From Pantoea anthophila (GTDB lineage Bacteria; Pseudomonadota; Gammaproteobacteria; Enterobacterales; Enterobacteriaceae), in NCBI RefSeq assembly GCF_006494375.1, contig NZ_VHIZ01000066.1, positions 1 to 64,000 of the forward strand: DNA of 64,000 nt, read 5' to 3'. The position numbers and the translations under genes were made by a program. The stretch's first letter is position 1. The number at the start of each line of letters is the position of its first letter. The notes beneath the pieces were generated by a model, which was given only the letters and a program-made list of their open reading frames with translations, had not been told where the DNA came from and made no database searches. This document shows, one piece after another, positions 1-8,602 of the stretch.

Positions 1-1686
<1,686 letters not shown>

Positions 1687-1776
1687 ACAACGCCAGAGGC
1701 GTTTTTGAGAGACGCGATTTTCAGTTTGTGACGGATACGTCTGCGCGGCCCCTGTGGCGGCGCGGAAAACAGAATC

Positions 1777-1896
1777 TGCCTGGCGGCTTTAGCGCGGTGG
1801 TCCCACCTGACCCCATGCCGAACTCAGAAGTGAAACGCCGTAGCGCCGATGGTAGTGTGGGGCCTCCCCATGCGAGAGTAGGGAACTGCCAGGCAT
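1777..1896 (+). rRNA. rrf: 5S ribosomal RNA
   Basis: A 120-nt 5S rRNA starting TGCCTGGCGG and ending CTGCCAGGCAT, with complementary ends forming helix I. It follows the 23S gene after a 90-nt spacer. No terminator is seen between it and the following tRNA genes, so it is presumably cotranscribed with them. Confidence 0.97.
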
Positions 1897-1993
1897 CAAT
1901 TTAAGACCAGTACGCTGGTCGTGACCACTCCGGTGACGCGGAGCGGGCGAAATACCTGAAGTCAGCGCAAGCGGACCTCAGTACAGAATCGGT

Positions 1994-2070
1994 GGAGCGG
2001 TAGTTCAGTTGGTTAGAATACCTGCCTGTCACGCAGGGGGTCGCGGGTTCGAGCCCCGTCCGTTCCGCCA
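1994..2070 (+). tRNA. aspT: tRNA-Asp (anticodon GTC)
   Basis: A 77-nt tRNA beginning GGAGCGGTAG, with anticodon loop CTGTCAC (anticodon GTC), T-loop GGTTCGAGCC and encoded 3' CCA. It is the first of two distal tRNAs of the rRNA operon, in the same place as aspT behind rrnC of E. coli. Confidence 0.97.
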
Positions 2071-2078
2071 CCCTATTT

Positions 2079-2154
<76 letters not shown>

Positions 2155-2161
2155 GAAAACG

Positions 2162-2191
2162 ATCCTTTGCTTCGGCAAAGGATTTTTTTTT
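2162..2191 (+). terminator. Rho-independent terminator of the rRNA-tRNA operon
   Basis: ATCCTTTGC and GCAAAGGAT form a 9-bp stem with a TTCG tetraloop, followed by a run of nine T. It lies just after tRNA-Trp and separates the operon from convergent hdfR. Confidence 0.92.
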
Positions 2192-2274
2192 GCTTATAAA
2201 AAAGCAAAAAAGAAAAACCAGCTAAATCTAACTGGTCTCTGATCTCTCTTCTTTCTGCACGCCTGCCTGCTAAT

Positions 2275-3108
2275 TCAGCTGTTTTGCCTGACCAGAATCG
2301 GAAATTTAAGCAGCTGACGGATATGCGCCTGCTGATCGCTGTTCTGCAACCAGACCGCATAAAGCGGACGAACGGCGACCGGTGCGTCCGGCATTACCAT
2401 CAGTTCACTGTATACGCTTTGCCAGAAGTCTGGCAGAAACGCGCATGCACCCGTAGTGTAGAGCAGTTCACGGGTGACATGTGCCGATGTCGTGGTCAGC
2501 ACCGGCACATCATCAGCGCCAGAGAGGTAGCTCTGATGCTGATGGAAATCGGCTCCCCACTCCAGCTTGATGTAGTCATACTTTTCGCGCTTTTCGCTCT
2601 GGCGGGCACAGAACAGTGCCAGCGAAATATGGCCAATCTGCTGGCTGGTTAATTCATCCATCTTAGGCGCTTCAGTGGTAATCAACAGATCCAGCTGACG
2701 CTCATGAAGCTGCTTAACCAGCAGATGCCGCTGCGCCACGCGTGCTTCTAAATGCAGGCTCTCACGATTCTCATACAGCGTCTGAAGCCAGGGCGTCAGA
2801 TAGGCCTCCCAGAGCGATGCGCTGGCACCTATCGAGAGCTCATGGTGCTGCTCAGTATGAGAAACCTCCTTCTTCGCCATTATCCAGGTGCTCATCAGGC
2901 TTTCCGCATAAGGAAGCAGTCGCTCCCCGGCGGCAGTCAGACGTATGTTGTTGCGATGCCGGGTAAAAAGGTTAACGCCGAGCTGATTCTCCAGCTGACG
3001 GATGCGAAAACTGACAGCAGATTGCGTAAGGTAAAGGGCTTCAGCAGCACGCCCGAAATGACGTGTTCTGCTCACTTCAAGGAAAGTTTTCAGTAATTCC
3101 GTATCCAC
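2275..3108 (-). CDS. hdfR: LysR-type regulator HdfR
   Basis: A LysR-family transcription factor of 277 residues (E. coli HdfR is about 279). In E. coli it represses the flagellar master operon flhDC and activates gltBD. The N-terminal winged helix-turn-helix lies at about residues 1-60 (FGRAAEALYLTQSAVSFRIRQLE), followed by the effector-binding domain. I keep a GTG start because a GGGAG ribosome-binding site lies 6 nt upstream and the product then begins like E. coli HdfR (MDTELLKTFLEVSRTRHFGR). The gene converges on the rRNA-tRNA operon and is divergent from maoP. Identification is by remembered protein similarity and conserved neighbourhood. Confidence 0.93.
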   Translation of the reverse strand: MDTELLKTFLEVSRTRHFGRAAEALYLTQSAVSFRIRQLENQLGVNLFTRHRNNIRLTAAGERLLPYAESLMSTWIMAKKEVSHTEQHHELSIGASASLWEAYLTPWLQTLYENRESLHLEARVAQRHLLVKQLHERQLDLLITTEAPKMDELTSQQIGHISLALFCARQSEKREKYDYIKLEWGADFHQHQSYLSGADDVPVLTTTSAHVTRELLYTTGACAFLPDFWQSVYSELMVMPDAPVAVRPLYAVWLQNSDQQAHIRQLLKFPILVRQNS

Positions 3109-3175
3109 AACGCGCTCCCAAAAATTGTTTGTCGTATAGATTTAAATGTTTTGTTTTACACTCTGTCAAGCCTAT

Positions 3176-3192
3176 CTAATACTCCGCGCCAT
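3176..3192 (+). promoter_or_regulatory. maoS: Candidate maoS site (Ori macrodomain organiser)
   Basis: The 17-bp stretch CTAATACTCCGCGCCAT lies 37 bp upstream of maoP. As I recall, it is the E. coli maoS sequence, the single site acting with MaoP to organise the Ori macrodomain. It is conserved inside an otherwise diverged intergenic region and may overlap the maoP promoter. The match to the published site is from memory. Confidence 0.7.
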
Positions 3193-3228
3193 TAACAGCA
3201 CGGCATTAGAGAATCAGGAGCGTGTAAC

Positions 3229-3567
3229 ATGGCGGAAAGCTTCTTAACAGAGAATCGTTTCTTTGATAACAAACATTACCCGCGTGGTTTCTCACGCCAC
3301 GGTGACTTTACTATTAAAGAAGCCCAGCTTCTGGAACGCCACGGTTTCGCCTTTAATGAGCTGGATTTATCGAAGCGTGAGCCTGCAACAGAAGAAGAAC
3401 GTTTGTTTATCGAAGTGTGTCGTGGCGTGCGTGAGCCGCAGACGGAAGCTGAGCGTGTATGGTCAAAGTATATGACCCGCATCAAGCGTCCTAAGCGTTT
3501 TCACACGCTGTCTGGCGGTAAGCCGCAGATGGACACCGTTGAAGACTACAGCGACAGCGACGATTAA
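3229..3567 (+). CDS. maoP: Macrodomain Ori protein MaoP (YifE, DUF413)
   Basis: A 112-residue protein of the same length as E. coli MaoP (formerly YifE). In E. coli MaoP works with the adjacent maoS site to constrain DNA mobility of the origin-proximal macrodomain. The product is hydrophilic with an acidic tail (DSDD) and no membrane segment or signal peptide. The ATG is preceded by AGGAG at a normal distance. It is flanked by hdfR (divergent) and yifB (convergent), the E. coli order. It belongs to a set of proteins that co-occurs with Dam methylation in enterobacteria and vibrios. Confidence 0.93.
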   Translation: MAESFLTENRFFDNKHYPRGFSRHGDFTIKEAQLLERHGFAFNELDLSKREPATEEERLFIEVCRGVREPQTEAERVWSKYMTRIKRPKRFHTLSGGKPQMDTVEDYSDSDD

Positions 3568-3570
3568 CAG

Positions 3571-3595
3571 AAAGGGGCGAGAGCCCCTTTTTTAT
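3571..3595 (+). terminator. Terminator of maoP
   Basis: GGGGC-GAGA-GCCCC hairpin followed by TTTTTT. The T tract overlaps the 3' end of the convergent yifB gene. On the minus strand only a three-T run follows, so it mainly serves maoP. Confidence 0.88.
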
Positions 3596-5112
3596 TGCAG
3601 GCTGTTATGCAGATGGATCATTAATCGATCAATCGCGCGATAGCTGACCGCCTCCTGCAGATGGAGGCGGGTAATCTCTTTCTCTCCGGCCAGATCGGCC
3701 ACGGTGCGCGCCACCTTTAAAATTCGCTGCCAGGCTCGCACAGATAACCCCAGTTTCTCCAGCACAGACTCCAGCCATTCGGCATCCTCTTTTTCAGGCT
3801 GGCACCAGCGCAGGATTTCCGCATTATTCAGATGCGCGTTAATTTTACCTGCGCGGGCGAGCTGGAGCGCTCGCGCTGCAACGACCCGCTGACGAACCTG
3901 CTCAGAGCTTTCTGCGGCCGGTCGCTGGCCACTGAGCATGCCACCGGGCAACAGCGGCACCTCCAGTGAAAGATCAAAGCGATCCAGAAACGGCCCTGAT
4001 AACTTACTGAGATAACGCAGGATCTGCTGAGGCGAGCAGCGATTGTGCTGTCCCTGATAATGCCCGGTTGGCCCGGGATTCATGGCAGCAATCAGCTGAA
4101 ACCGTGCCGGGAACGTGACCTTTGCCCGGGCTCGCGAAATGGCGATGAGGCCTGACTCCAGTGGCTCACGCAGTGAATCCAGCACCCTGCGGTCAAATTC
4201 CGGTAATTCATCCAGAAACAGCACGCCATTATGCGCAAGGGAGATCTCTCCGGGCCGCGGCAGTGACCCTCCGCCAACCAGAGCATGGAGAGACGCGCTG
4301 TGATGAGGCGACCTGAAAGGCCGGCTGCGCCACTGTCGGTGCAGGGCAGTGCTGTTTATCAGGCTGGCTATCGCCGCACACTCCAGCGTTTCCTGGTCGC
4401 TTAAGGCGGGCATGATGCCAGGCAGACGGGTTGCGAGCATCGTTTTGCCGGTGCCAGGCGGCCCAATCAGCAACAGGTTATGCCCGCCCGCCGCGGTGAT
4501 CTCCAGTGCTCTGCGCCCCTGCTGCTGACCGATGATATCCGCGAGATCGTCCCCAGGCGTGGCATGCTGATGCTCAGGGTAGGGAGCCGGTGATAATGTC
4601 AGCGCATCACGGAGAAAAGCGCAGACCTCACTGAGGTGAGCGGCGACCAGTGACGCTCCCTCACGAATCAGCCCGGCGTCACGCTGATTTTCCGCAGAGA
4701 GAACCAGCTGTCGTCCAGCCTGAAGGGCCATCATGGCTGCAGGAATTGCCCCCTGAACGGCACATAGCGCGCCATCCAGCGCCAGTTCACCCAGAAACTC
4801 AAAGTGCATCAGCTTATCCGCAGGAAGCTGCTCTGAGGCGACCAGAATGGCAATTGCCATGGGCAGGTCATAGCGCCCGCCCTCTTTGGGTAAATCCGCT
4901 GGTGCCAGATTGATGGTGACCCGTCTGGCCGGGAAGGTAAAACCGCTGTTGATAATGGCGCTGCGAACCCGCTCACGCGCCTCTTTGACCGTGGTTTCAG
5001 GCAGACCCACCAGCGTCAGTGCAGGCAGGCCATTACTGATGTGAGCCTCAATGGTCACCAGCGGCGCTTCCACGCCTAATGCTGCACGGGTCAGAACTTT
5101 AGACAATGACAT
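3592..5112 (-). CDS. yifB: YifB / ComM-family AAA+ ATPase (Mg-chelatase-like)
   Basis: A 506-residue AAA+ ATPase of the Mg-chelatase subunit ChlI-like family, orthologous to E. coli YifB. Relatives called ComM are helicases that promote branch migration during integration of transformed DNA in naturally competent bacteria; the role in enterobacteria is less clear. An N-terminal Lon-protease-like fold domain (about 1-170) precedes the ATPase core with Walker A GPPGTGKT, Walker B-type VLFLDELPEF and the C-terminal lid domain. I chose the ATG at 5112 because AAGGAG lies 5 nt before it; an in-frame GTG two codons earlier overlaps that site. The resulting length equals the E. coli protein. Confidence 0.93.
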   Translation of the reverse strand: MSLSKVLTRAALGVEAPLVTIEAHISNGLPALTLVGLPETTVKEARERVRSAIINSGFTFPARRVTINLAPADLPKEGGRYDLPMAIAILVASEQLPADKLMHFEFLGELALDGALCAVQGAIPAAMMALQAGRQLVLSAENQRDAGLIREGASLVAAHLSEVCAFLRDALTLSPAPYPEHQHATPGDDLADIIGQQQGRRALEITAAGGHNLLLIGPPGTGKTMLATRLPGIMPALSDQETLECAAIASLINSTALHRQWRSRPFRSPHHSASLHALVGGGSLPRPGEISLAHNGVLFLDELPEFDRRVLDSLREPLESGLIAISRARAKVTFPARFQLIAAMNPGPTGHYQGQHNRCSPQQILRYLSKLSGPFLDRFDLSLEVPLLPGGMLSGQRPAAESSEQVRQRVVAARALQLARAGKINAHLNNAEILRWCQPEKEDAEWLESVLEKLGLSVRAWQRILKVARTVADLAGEKEITRLHLQEAVSYRAIDRLMIHLHNSLQ

Positions 5113-5442
5113 ACTCACTCCTTGTTGCCATCAGTCTGATCAGCACCCAAAAGGAAAGCGAGTACGCCTTCTGACGATTCCGACGCACTGCACAAGAAAG
5201 TGAGGTCACTTTCACTGACTCTCATCGTCCCGCGAAACTGCACGTAAATTCAGCAGAACATCATTACGTCAGTAAAGTGATGAATATTTATCATCTTGTA
5301 ATTATTACTTGTATTACAAATCGATAGGACGGGATTTAATCTCCCGCGCTAAAAAAAACCTGCAAAAAAAGTTGTGTTATAGCCCCTGACTATGATAACT
5401 CTGTAGGCATTACTTCGAACACGTAAAAGAATTGAACAACAC
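5113..5442 (+). promoter_or_regulatory. ilv operon promoter and upstream region
   Basis: This 330-bp region holds no gene. Its distal half is AT-rich (about 5270-5340). Next comes a segment nearly identical, as I remember it, to the E. coli ilvGp2 promoter: an A-rich tract (5351-5370), GTTGTGTTATAGCCCCTGAC, and a -10-like TATGAT or GATAAC around 5391-5399. In E. coli this promoter is stimulated by IHF bound to the upstream AT-rich DNA; I cannot assign an IHF site with certainty here. Transcription would start about 40 nt before ilvL. Confidence 0.75.
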
Positions 5443-5541
5443 ATGAAAGCCCTTCTACAAGTGATTAGCCTGGTCGTGATTAGCGTGGTGGTGGTTATTA
5501 ACCTACCGTGCGGGGCAACGCTTGGAGAAAGAAAGGCTTAA
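5443..5541 (+). CDS. ilvL: ilv operon leader peptide IlvL
   Basis: A 32-codon leader peptide matching E. coli IlvL in length and pattern, containing LLQVISLVVISVVVVI. Fifteen of its 32 residues are the regulatory amino acids: seven valine, three isoleucine and five leucine codons. Ribosome stalling at these codons when charged branched-chain tRNA is scarce favours an antiterminator and lets transcription pass into ilvXGMEDA. It is followed 23 nt later by the attenuator hairpin. Confidence 0.95.
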   Translation: MKALLQVISLVVISVVVVINLPCGATLGERKA

Positions 5542-5564
5542 AAATCAAGCCTCGAATCCGAAAA

Positions 5565-5598
5565 AACCCCCGCACCGAAAGGTCCGGGGGTTTTTTTT
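5565..5598 (+). terminator. ilv attenuator terminator
   Basis: AACCCCCGCACC and GGTCCGGGGGTT form a stem with a GAAA loop, followed by eight T. Its place directly after ilvL makes it the attenuation terminator controlling ilvXGMEDA. Confidence 0.93.
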
Positions 5599-5638
5599 CG
5601 ACCCGGGGAAATATCAGTAAATCTGCAAGGAACAAACA

Positions 5639-5689
5639 ATGAACAGTAGCATAAAATTCTGTTGTTCCCGTCAGGACACAGGAGAATAG
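5639..5689 (+). CDS. ilvX: Small protein IlvX
   Basis: A 16-codon ORF, MNSSIKFCCSRQDTGE, between the attenuator and ilvG. It aligns along its whole length with E. coli IlvX (MNNSTKFCFSRFRTGN, from memory), a small protein of unknown function whose synthesis has been shown in E. coli. An AAGGA ribosome-binding site lies about 6 nt before the ATG. The ORF runs across the ilvG ribosome-binding site (GGAGA, 5681-5685) and stops 2 nt before the ilvG start. This layout suggests translational coupling to ilvG as well as, or instead of, a protein role. Confidence 0.85.
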   Translation: MNSSIKFCCSRQDTGE

Positions 5690-5691
5690 CG

Positions 5692-7338
5692 ATGACAGGT
5701 GCTCAGTGGGTAGTTCAGGCTTTACGCGCGCAGGGTGTTGATACCGTATTTGGTTACCCTGGCGGCGCCATCATGCCGGTTTACGACGCGCTATACGATG
5801 GCGGCGTGGAACACCTACTGTGCCGTCATGAGCAGGGTGCGGTTATGGCCGCGATTGGCTATGCGCGCTCCACCGGCAAAACCGGTGTCTGTATTGCCAC
5901 CTCTGGTCCTGGCGCTACCAACCTGATCACCGGTCTGGCTGATGCCATGATGGACTCCGTGCCGATCGTTGCGGTAACCGGTCAGGTCTCGTCTGCGTTT
6001 ATCGGTACTGACGCTTTCCAGGAGATCGACGTGCTGGGACTGTCCCTGGCCTGCACCAAACATAGCTTCCTGGTTGAGTCGCTGGATGAGCTGCCCGCTA
6101 TCATGGCTGAGGCTTTTGCCATGGCGCAGTCAGGGCGTCCGGGTCCGGTACTGGTTGATATTCCCAAAGATATTCAGATTGCGCAGGGTGAACCCGCACC
6201 GCATCTGGTTTCGGTTGAGGAGGAAGAGTCGCTGCCGCATCATGCCATCCGCGAGGCGCGGGCAATAATGACCCAGGCCAGAAAACCGATGCTCTATGTT
6301 GGCGGAGGCGTGGGCATGGCGCAGGCGGTTCCGGCACTGCGTGCATTCGCAGAAGAAACCGGCATCCCTGCCGTTGCGACCCTGAAAGGTCTGGGCAGCG
6401 TCGATGCGCAGAGCGAGGTTTATCTGGGCATGCTGGGGATGCATGGCACCAAAGCCGCTAACTATGCTGTTCAGGCGTGTGACCTGCTGATTGCGGTCGG
6501 TGCCCGTTTTGACGATCGGGTGACCGGCAAGCTGGATACCTTTGCGCCGCACGCCAGCGTGATTCATCTTGACATCGACCCCGCAGAGTTAAATAAGTTA
6601 CGTCGCGCGCACGTCTCACTGCAGGGCGATCTCAACGCGCTGCTGCCCGCGCTGAGTCAGCCTTTGCACATCGACGCCTGGCGCGACGAGGTGAAGGCAC
6701 TCAAGGCCAGTCACGCCTGGCGCTACGATCATCCAGGCGAGGCAATCTATGCACCGCTGCTGCTGAAGCAGCTCTCCGAGCGCAAACCGGACAGCGCGGT
6801 GGTCACCACCGATGTCGGACAGCATCAGATGTGGACGGCCCAGCATATGGCCTTCAGCGCGCCGGAGAACTTCATCACCTCCAGCGGCTTAGGCACGATG
6901 GGCTTTGGTTTGCCTGCCGCCATCGGTGCACAGGTCGCCCGTCCGGAAGATACGGTGATCTGCGTCTCGGGCGACGGCTCAATCATGATGAATATTCAGG
7001 AGCTGGGCACCATTAAGCGTGGAAAGCTGCCGGTCAAAATCGTGCTGCTGGATAACCAGCGTCTGGGCATGGTGCGTCAGTGGCAGCAGCTCTTCTTCGA
7101 CGGTCGCTACAGCGAAACCAATCTCTCTGACAATCCCGACTTCCTCACGCTGGCCAGCGCTTTCAATATTCCCGGCCAGCGCATTACCCGTAAAGATCAG
7201 GTCGACGCCGCACTTGATGCTCTGCTGAACAGCGAAGGTCCTTACTTCCTGCATGTTGCAATTGATGAGCATGAAAACGTCTGGCCACTGGTACCGCCGG
7301 GTGCCAGCAATGCAAACATGATGGAGAAAACCGTATGA
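5692..7338 (+). CDS. ilvG: Acetolactate synthase II large subunit IlvG
   Basis: Catalytic subunit of acetohydroxyacid synthase II, which joins pyruvate to pyruvate or 2-oxobutyrate in the first common step of valine and isoleucine synthesis. It uses thiamine diphosphate, Mg2+ and FAD. The 548-residue product equals the functional E. coli enzyme. The catalytic glutamate is E47 (CRHEQGA), and the cofactor motif GDGS...LLDN lies near residues 425-452. The reading frame is intact, unlike the frameshifted gene of E. coli K-12. I start at ATG 5692 because CAGGAGA precedes it and the product begins like IlvG; a TTG 30 nt upstream is not supported. It overlaps ilvM by ATGA. Confidence 0.96.
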   Translation: MTGAQWVVQALRAQGVDTVFGYPGGAIMPVYDALYDGGVEHLLCRHEQGAVMAAIGYARSTGKTGVCIATSGPGATNLITGLADAMMDSVPIVAVTGQVSSAFIGTDAFQEIDVLGLSLACTKHSFLVESLDELPAIMAEAFAMAQSGRPGPVLVDIPKDIQIAQGEPAPHLVSVEEEESLPHHAIREARAIMTQARKPMLYVGGGVGMAQAVPALRAFAEETGIPAVATLKGLGSVDAQSEVYLGMLGMHGTKAANYAVQACDLLIAVGARFDDRVTGKLDTFAPHASVIHLDIDPAELNKLRRAHVSLQGDLNALLPALSQPLHIDAWRDEVKALKASHAWRYDHPGEAIYAPLLLKQLSERKPDSAVVTTDVGQHQMWTAQHMAFSAPENFITSSGLGTMGFGLPAAIGAQVARPEDTVICVSGDGSIMMNIQELGTIKRGKLPVKIVLLDNQRLGMVRQWQQLFFDGRYSETNLSDNPDFLTLASAFNIPGQRITRKDQVDAALDALLNSEGPYFLHVAIDEHENVWPLVPPGASNANMMEKTV

Positions 7339-7592
7339 ACCAGCATCAATTGTCTATCGAAGCCCGCTTCCGCCCTGAAATATTGGAGCGCATTTTACGC
7401 GTCGTGCGCCACCGCGGTTTTCAGGTCTGTTCTATGAACATGGCCTCAGTCGCCAACGCGGAAAACATTAATATTGAAATGACCGTTGCCAGCCAGCGCT
7501 CCGTCGATTTACTGTCTTCGCAGTTAAGTAAATTGATTGACGTTGCATGCGTTCAGATTCAACAACAGACAACACAACAAATCCGCGCCTAG
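7335..7592 (+). CDS. ilvM: Acetolactate synthase II small subunit IlvM
   Basis: The 85-residue regulatory subunit of acetolactate synthase II (E. coli IlvM has 87). It consists of one ACT-like domain (QLSIEARFRPEILERILRVVRHRGF...), which activates and stabilises the large subunit. In E. coli isozyme II is valine-insensitive, as expected for this short subunit. The start codon overlaps the ilvG stop in ATGA, typical of coupled synthesis of two subunits of one complex. It ends 18 nt before ilvE. Confidence 0.95.
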   Translation: MNQHQLSIEARFRPEILERILRVVRHRGFQVCSMNMASVANAENINIEMTVASQRSVDLLSSQLSKLIDVACVQIQQQTTQQIRA

Positions 7593-7610
7593 CCGCGAGA
7601 GGGAATAACA

Positions 7611-8540
7611 ATGAGCACGAAGAAAGCAGACTTTATTTGGTTCAATGGCGAGATGGTCAAGTGGGAAGAGGCGAAGGTCAGCGTCATGTCCCACGCGTTG
7701 CACTATGGCACGTCGGTGTTTGAAGGCGTCCGCTGCTACGACTCTCACAAAGGACCGGTTGTGTTCCGCCACCGTGAACACATGCAACGTCTGCACGACT
7801 CCGCCAAAATCTACCGTTTCCCGATTAAAAGCAGCGTTGATGAGCTGATGGAAGCGTGCCGCGAAGTCATCCGCGTGAACAAACTGAAAAGTGCTTATAT
7901 CCGTCCGCTGGCCTTCGTGGGCGATGTGGGCCTGGGCGTGAACCCGCCAGATGGCTTTACCACCGACGTGATCATTGCAGCCTTCCCGTGGGGCGCGTAC
8001 CTGGGTGCGGAAGCTCTGGAAAACGGCATTGATGCGATGGTCTCCTCCTGGAGCCGTGTGGCACCGAATACCCTGCCAACTGCCGCAAAAGCGGGCGGTA
8101 ACTACCTCTCCTCACTGCTGGTGGGCAGCGAAGCCCGTCGTCACGGCTATCAGGAAGGTATCGCGCTGGATACCAATGGCCTGATCTCAGAAGGTGCGGG
8201 CGAAAACCTGTTTGAAGTGAAAGATGGCGTGCTCTTTACCCCGCCATTCACCTCTTCAGCTCTGCCGGGCATCACCCGCGATGCCATCATCACCCTGGCG
8301 CGTGATATGGGCATTGAAGTGCGCGAGCAGACCCTGTCGCGTGAATCCCTCTATCTGGCTGATGAAGTGTTTATGTCTGGTACCGCTGCAGAAATTACCC
8401 CGGTGCGCAGCGTTGACCGCATTCAGGTGGGCGAAGGCAAATGTGGTCCGGTGACCAAACGCATCCAGCAGGCCTTCTTTGGTCTGTTCACCGGCGAAAC
8501 CGAAGACAAATGGGGCTGGTTAGATCCGGTTAATCCATAA
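7611..8540 (+). CDS. ilvE: Branched-chain amino acid aminotransferase IlvE
   Basis: PLP-dependent fold-type IV transaminase that carries out the last step of leucine, isoleucine and valine synthesis with glutamate as amino donor. The 309-residue length equals E. coli IlvE. The PLP lysine is K160 (LPTAAKAGGNY), and the class-IV signature EGAGENLFEVKDG is clear near residues 194-206. It sits 18 nt after ilvM and is separated from ilvD by a 62-nt spacer holding a perfect stem-loop. Confidence 0.97.
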   Translation: MSTKKADFIWFNGEMVKWEEAKVSVMSHALHYGTSVFEGVRCYDSHKGPVVFRHREHMQRLHDSAKIYRFPIKSSVDELMEACREVIRVNKLKSAYIRPLAFVGDVGLGVNPPDGFTTDVIIAAFPWGAYLGAEALENGIDAMVSSWSRVAPNTLPTAAKAGGNYLSSLLVGSEARRHGYQEGIALDTNGLISEGAGENLFEVKDGVLFTPPFTSSALPGITRDAIITLARDMGIEVREQTLSRESLYLADEVFMSGTAAEITPVRSVDRIQVGEGKCGPVTKRIQQAFFGLFTGETEDKWGWLDPVNP

Positions 8541-8550
8541 TCAGATACAG

Positions 8551-8582
8551 CGCGGACGTCATCTGACGTCCGCGAGCTTTTT
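8551..8582 (+). terminator. Intercistronic stem-loop between ilvE and ilvD (possible partial terminator)
   Basis: CGCGGACGTCA and TGACGTCCGCG form a perfect 11-bp stem around a 2-nt TC spacer (a few bases would open in practice), followed 4 nt later by TTTTT. It may act as a partial terminator or as an mRNA-processing or stability element inside the ilv operon. The structure is seen in the sequence; its function is inferred. Confidence 0.6.
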
Positions 8583-8602
8583 CTTACTGGAGTAAATAGA
8601 GC

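Noticed and set aside
5662..5691. Upstream TTG start for ilvG
   Set aside because: It has no ribosome-binding site and extends beyond the conserved IlvG N-terminus; ATG 5692 has CAGGAGA and gives 548 residues.
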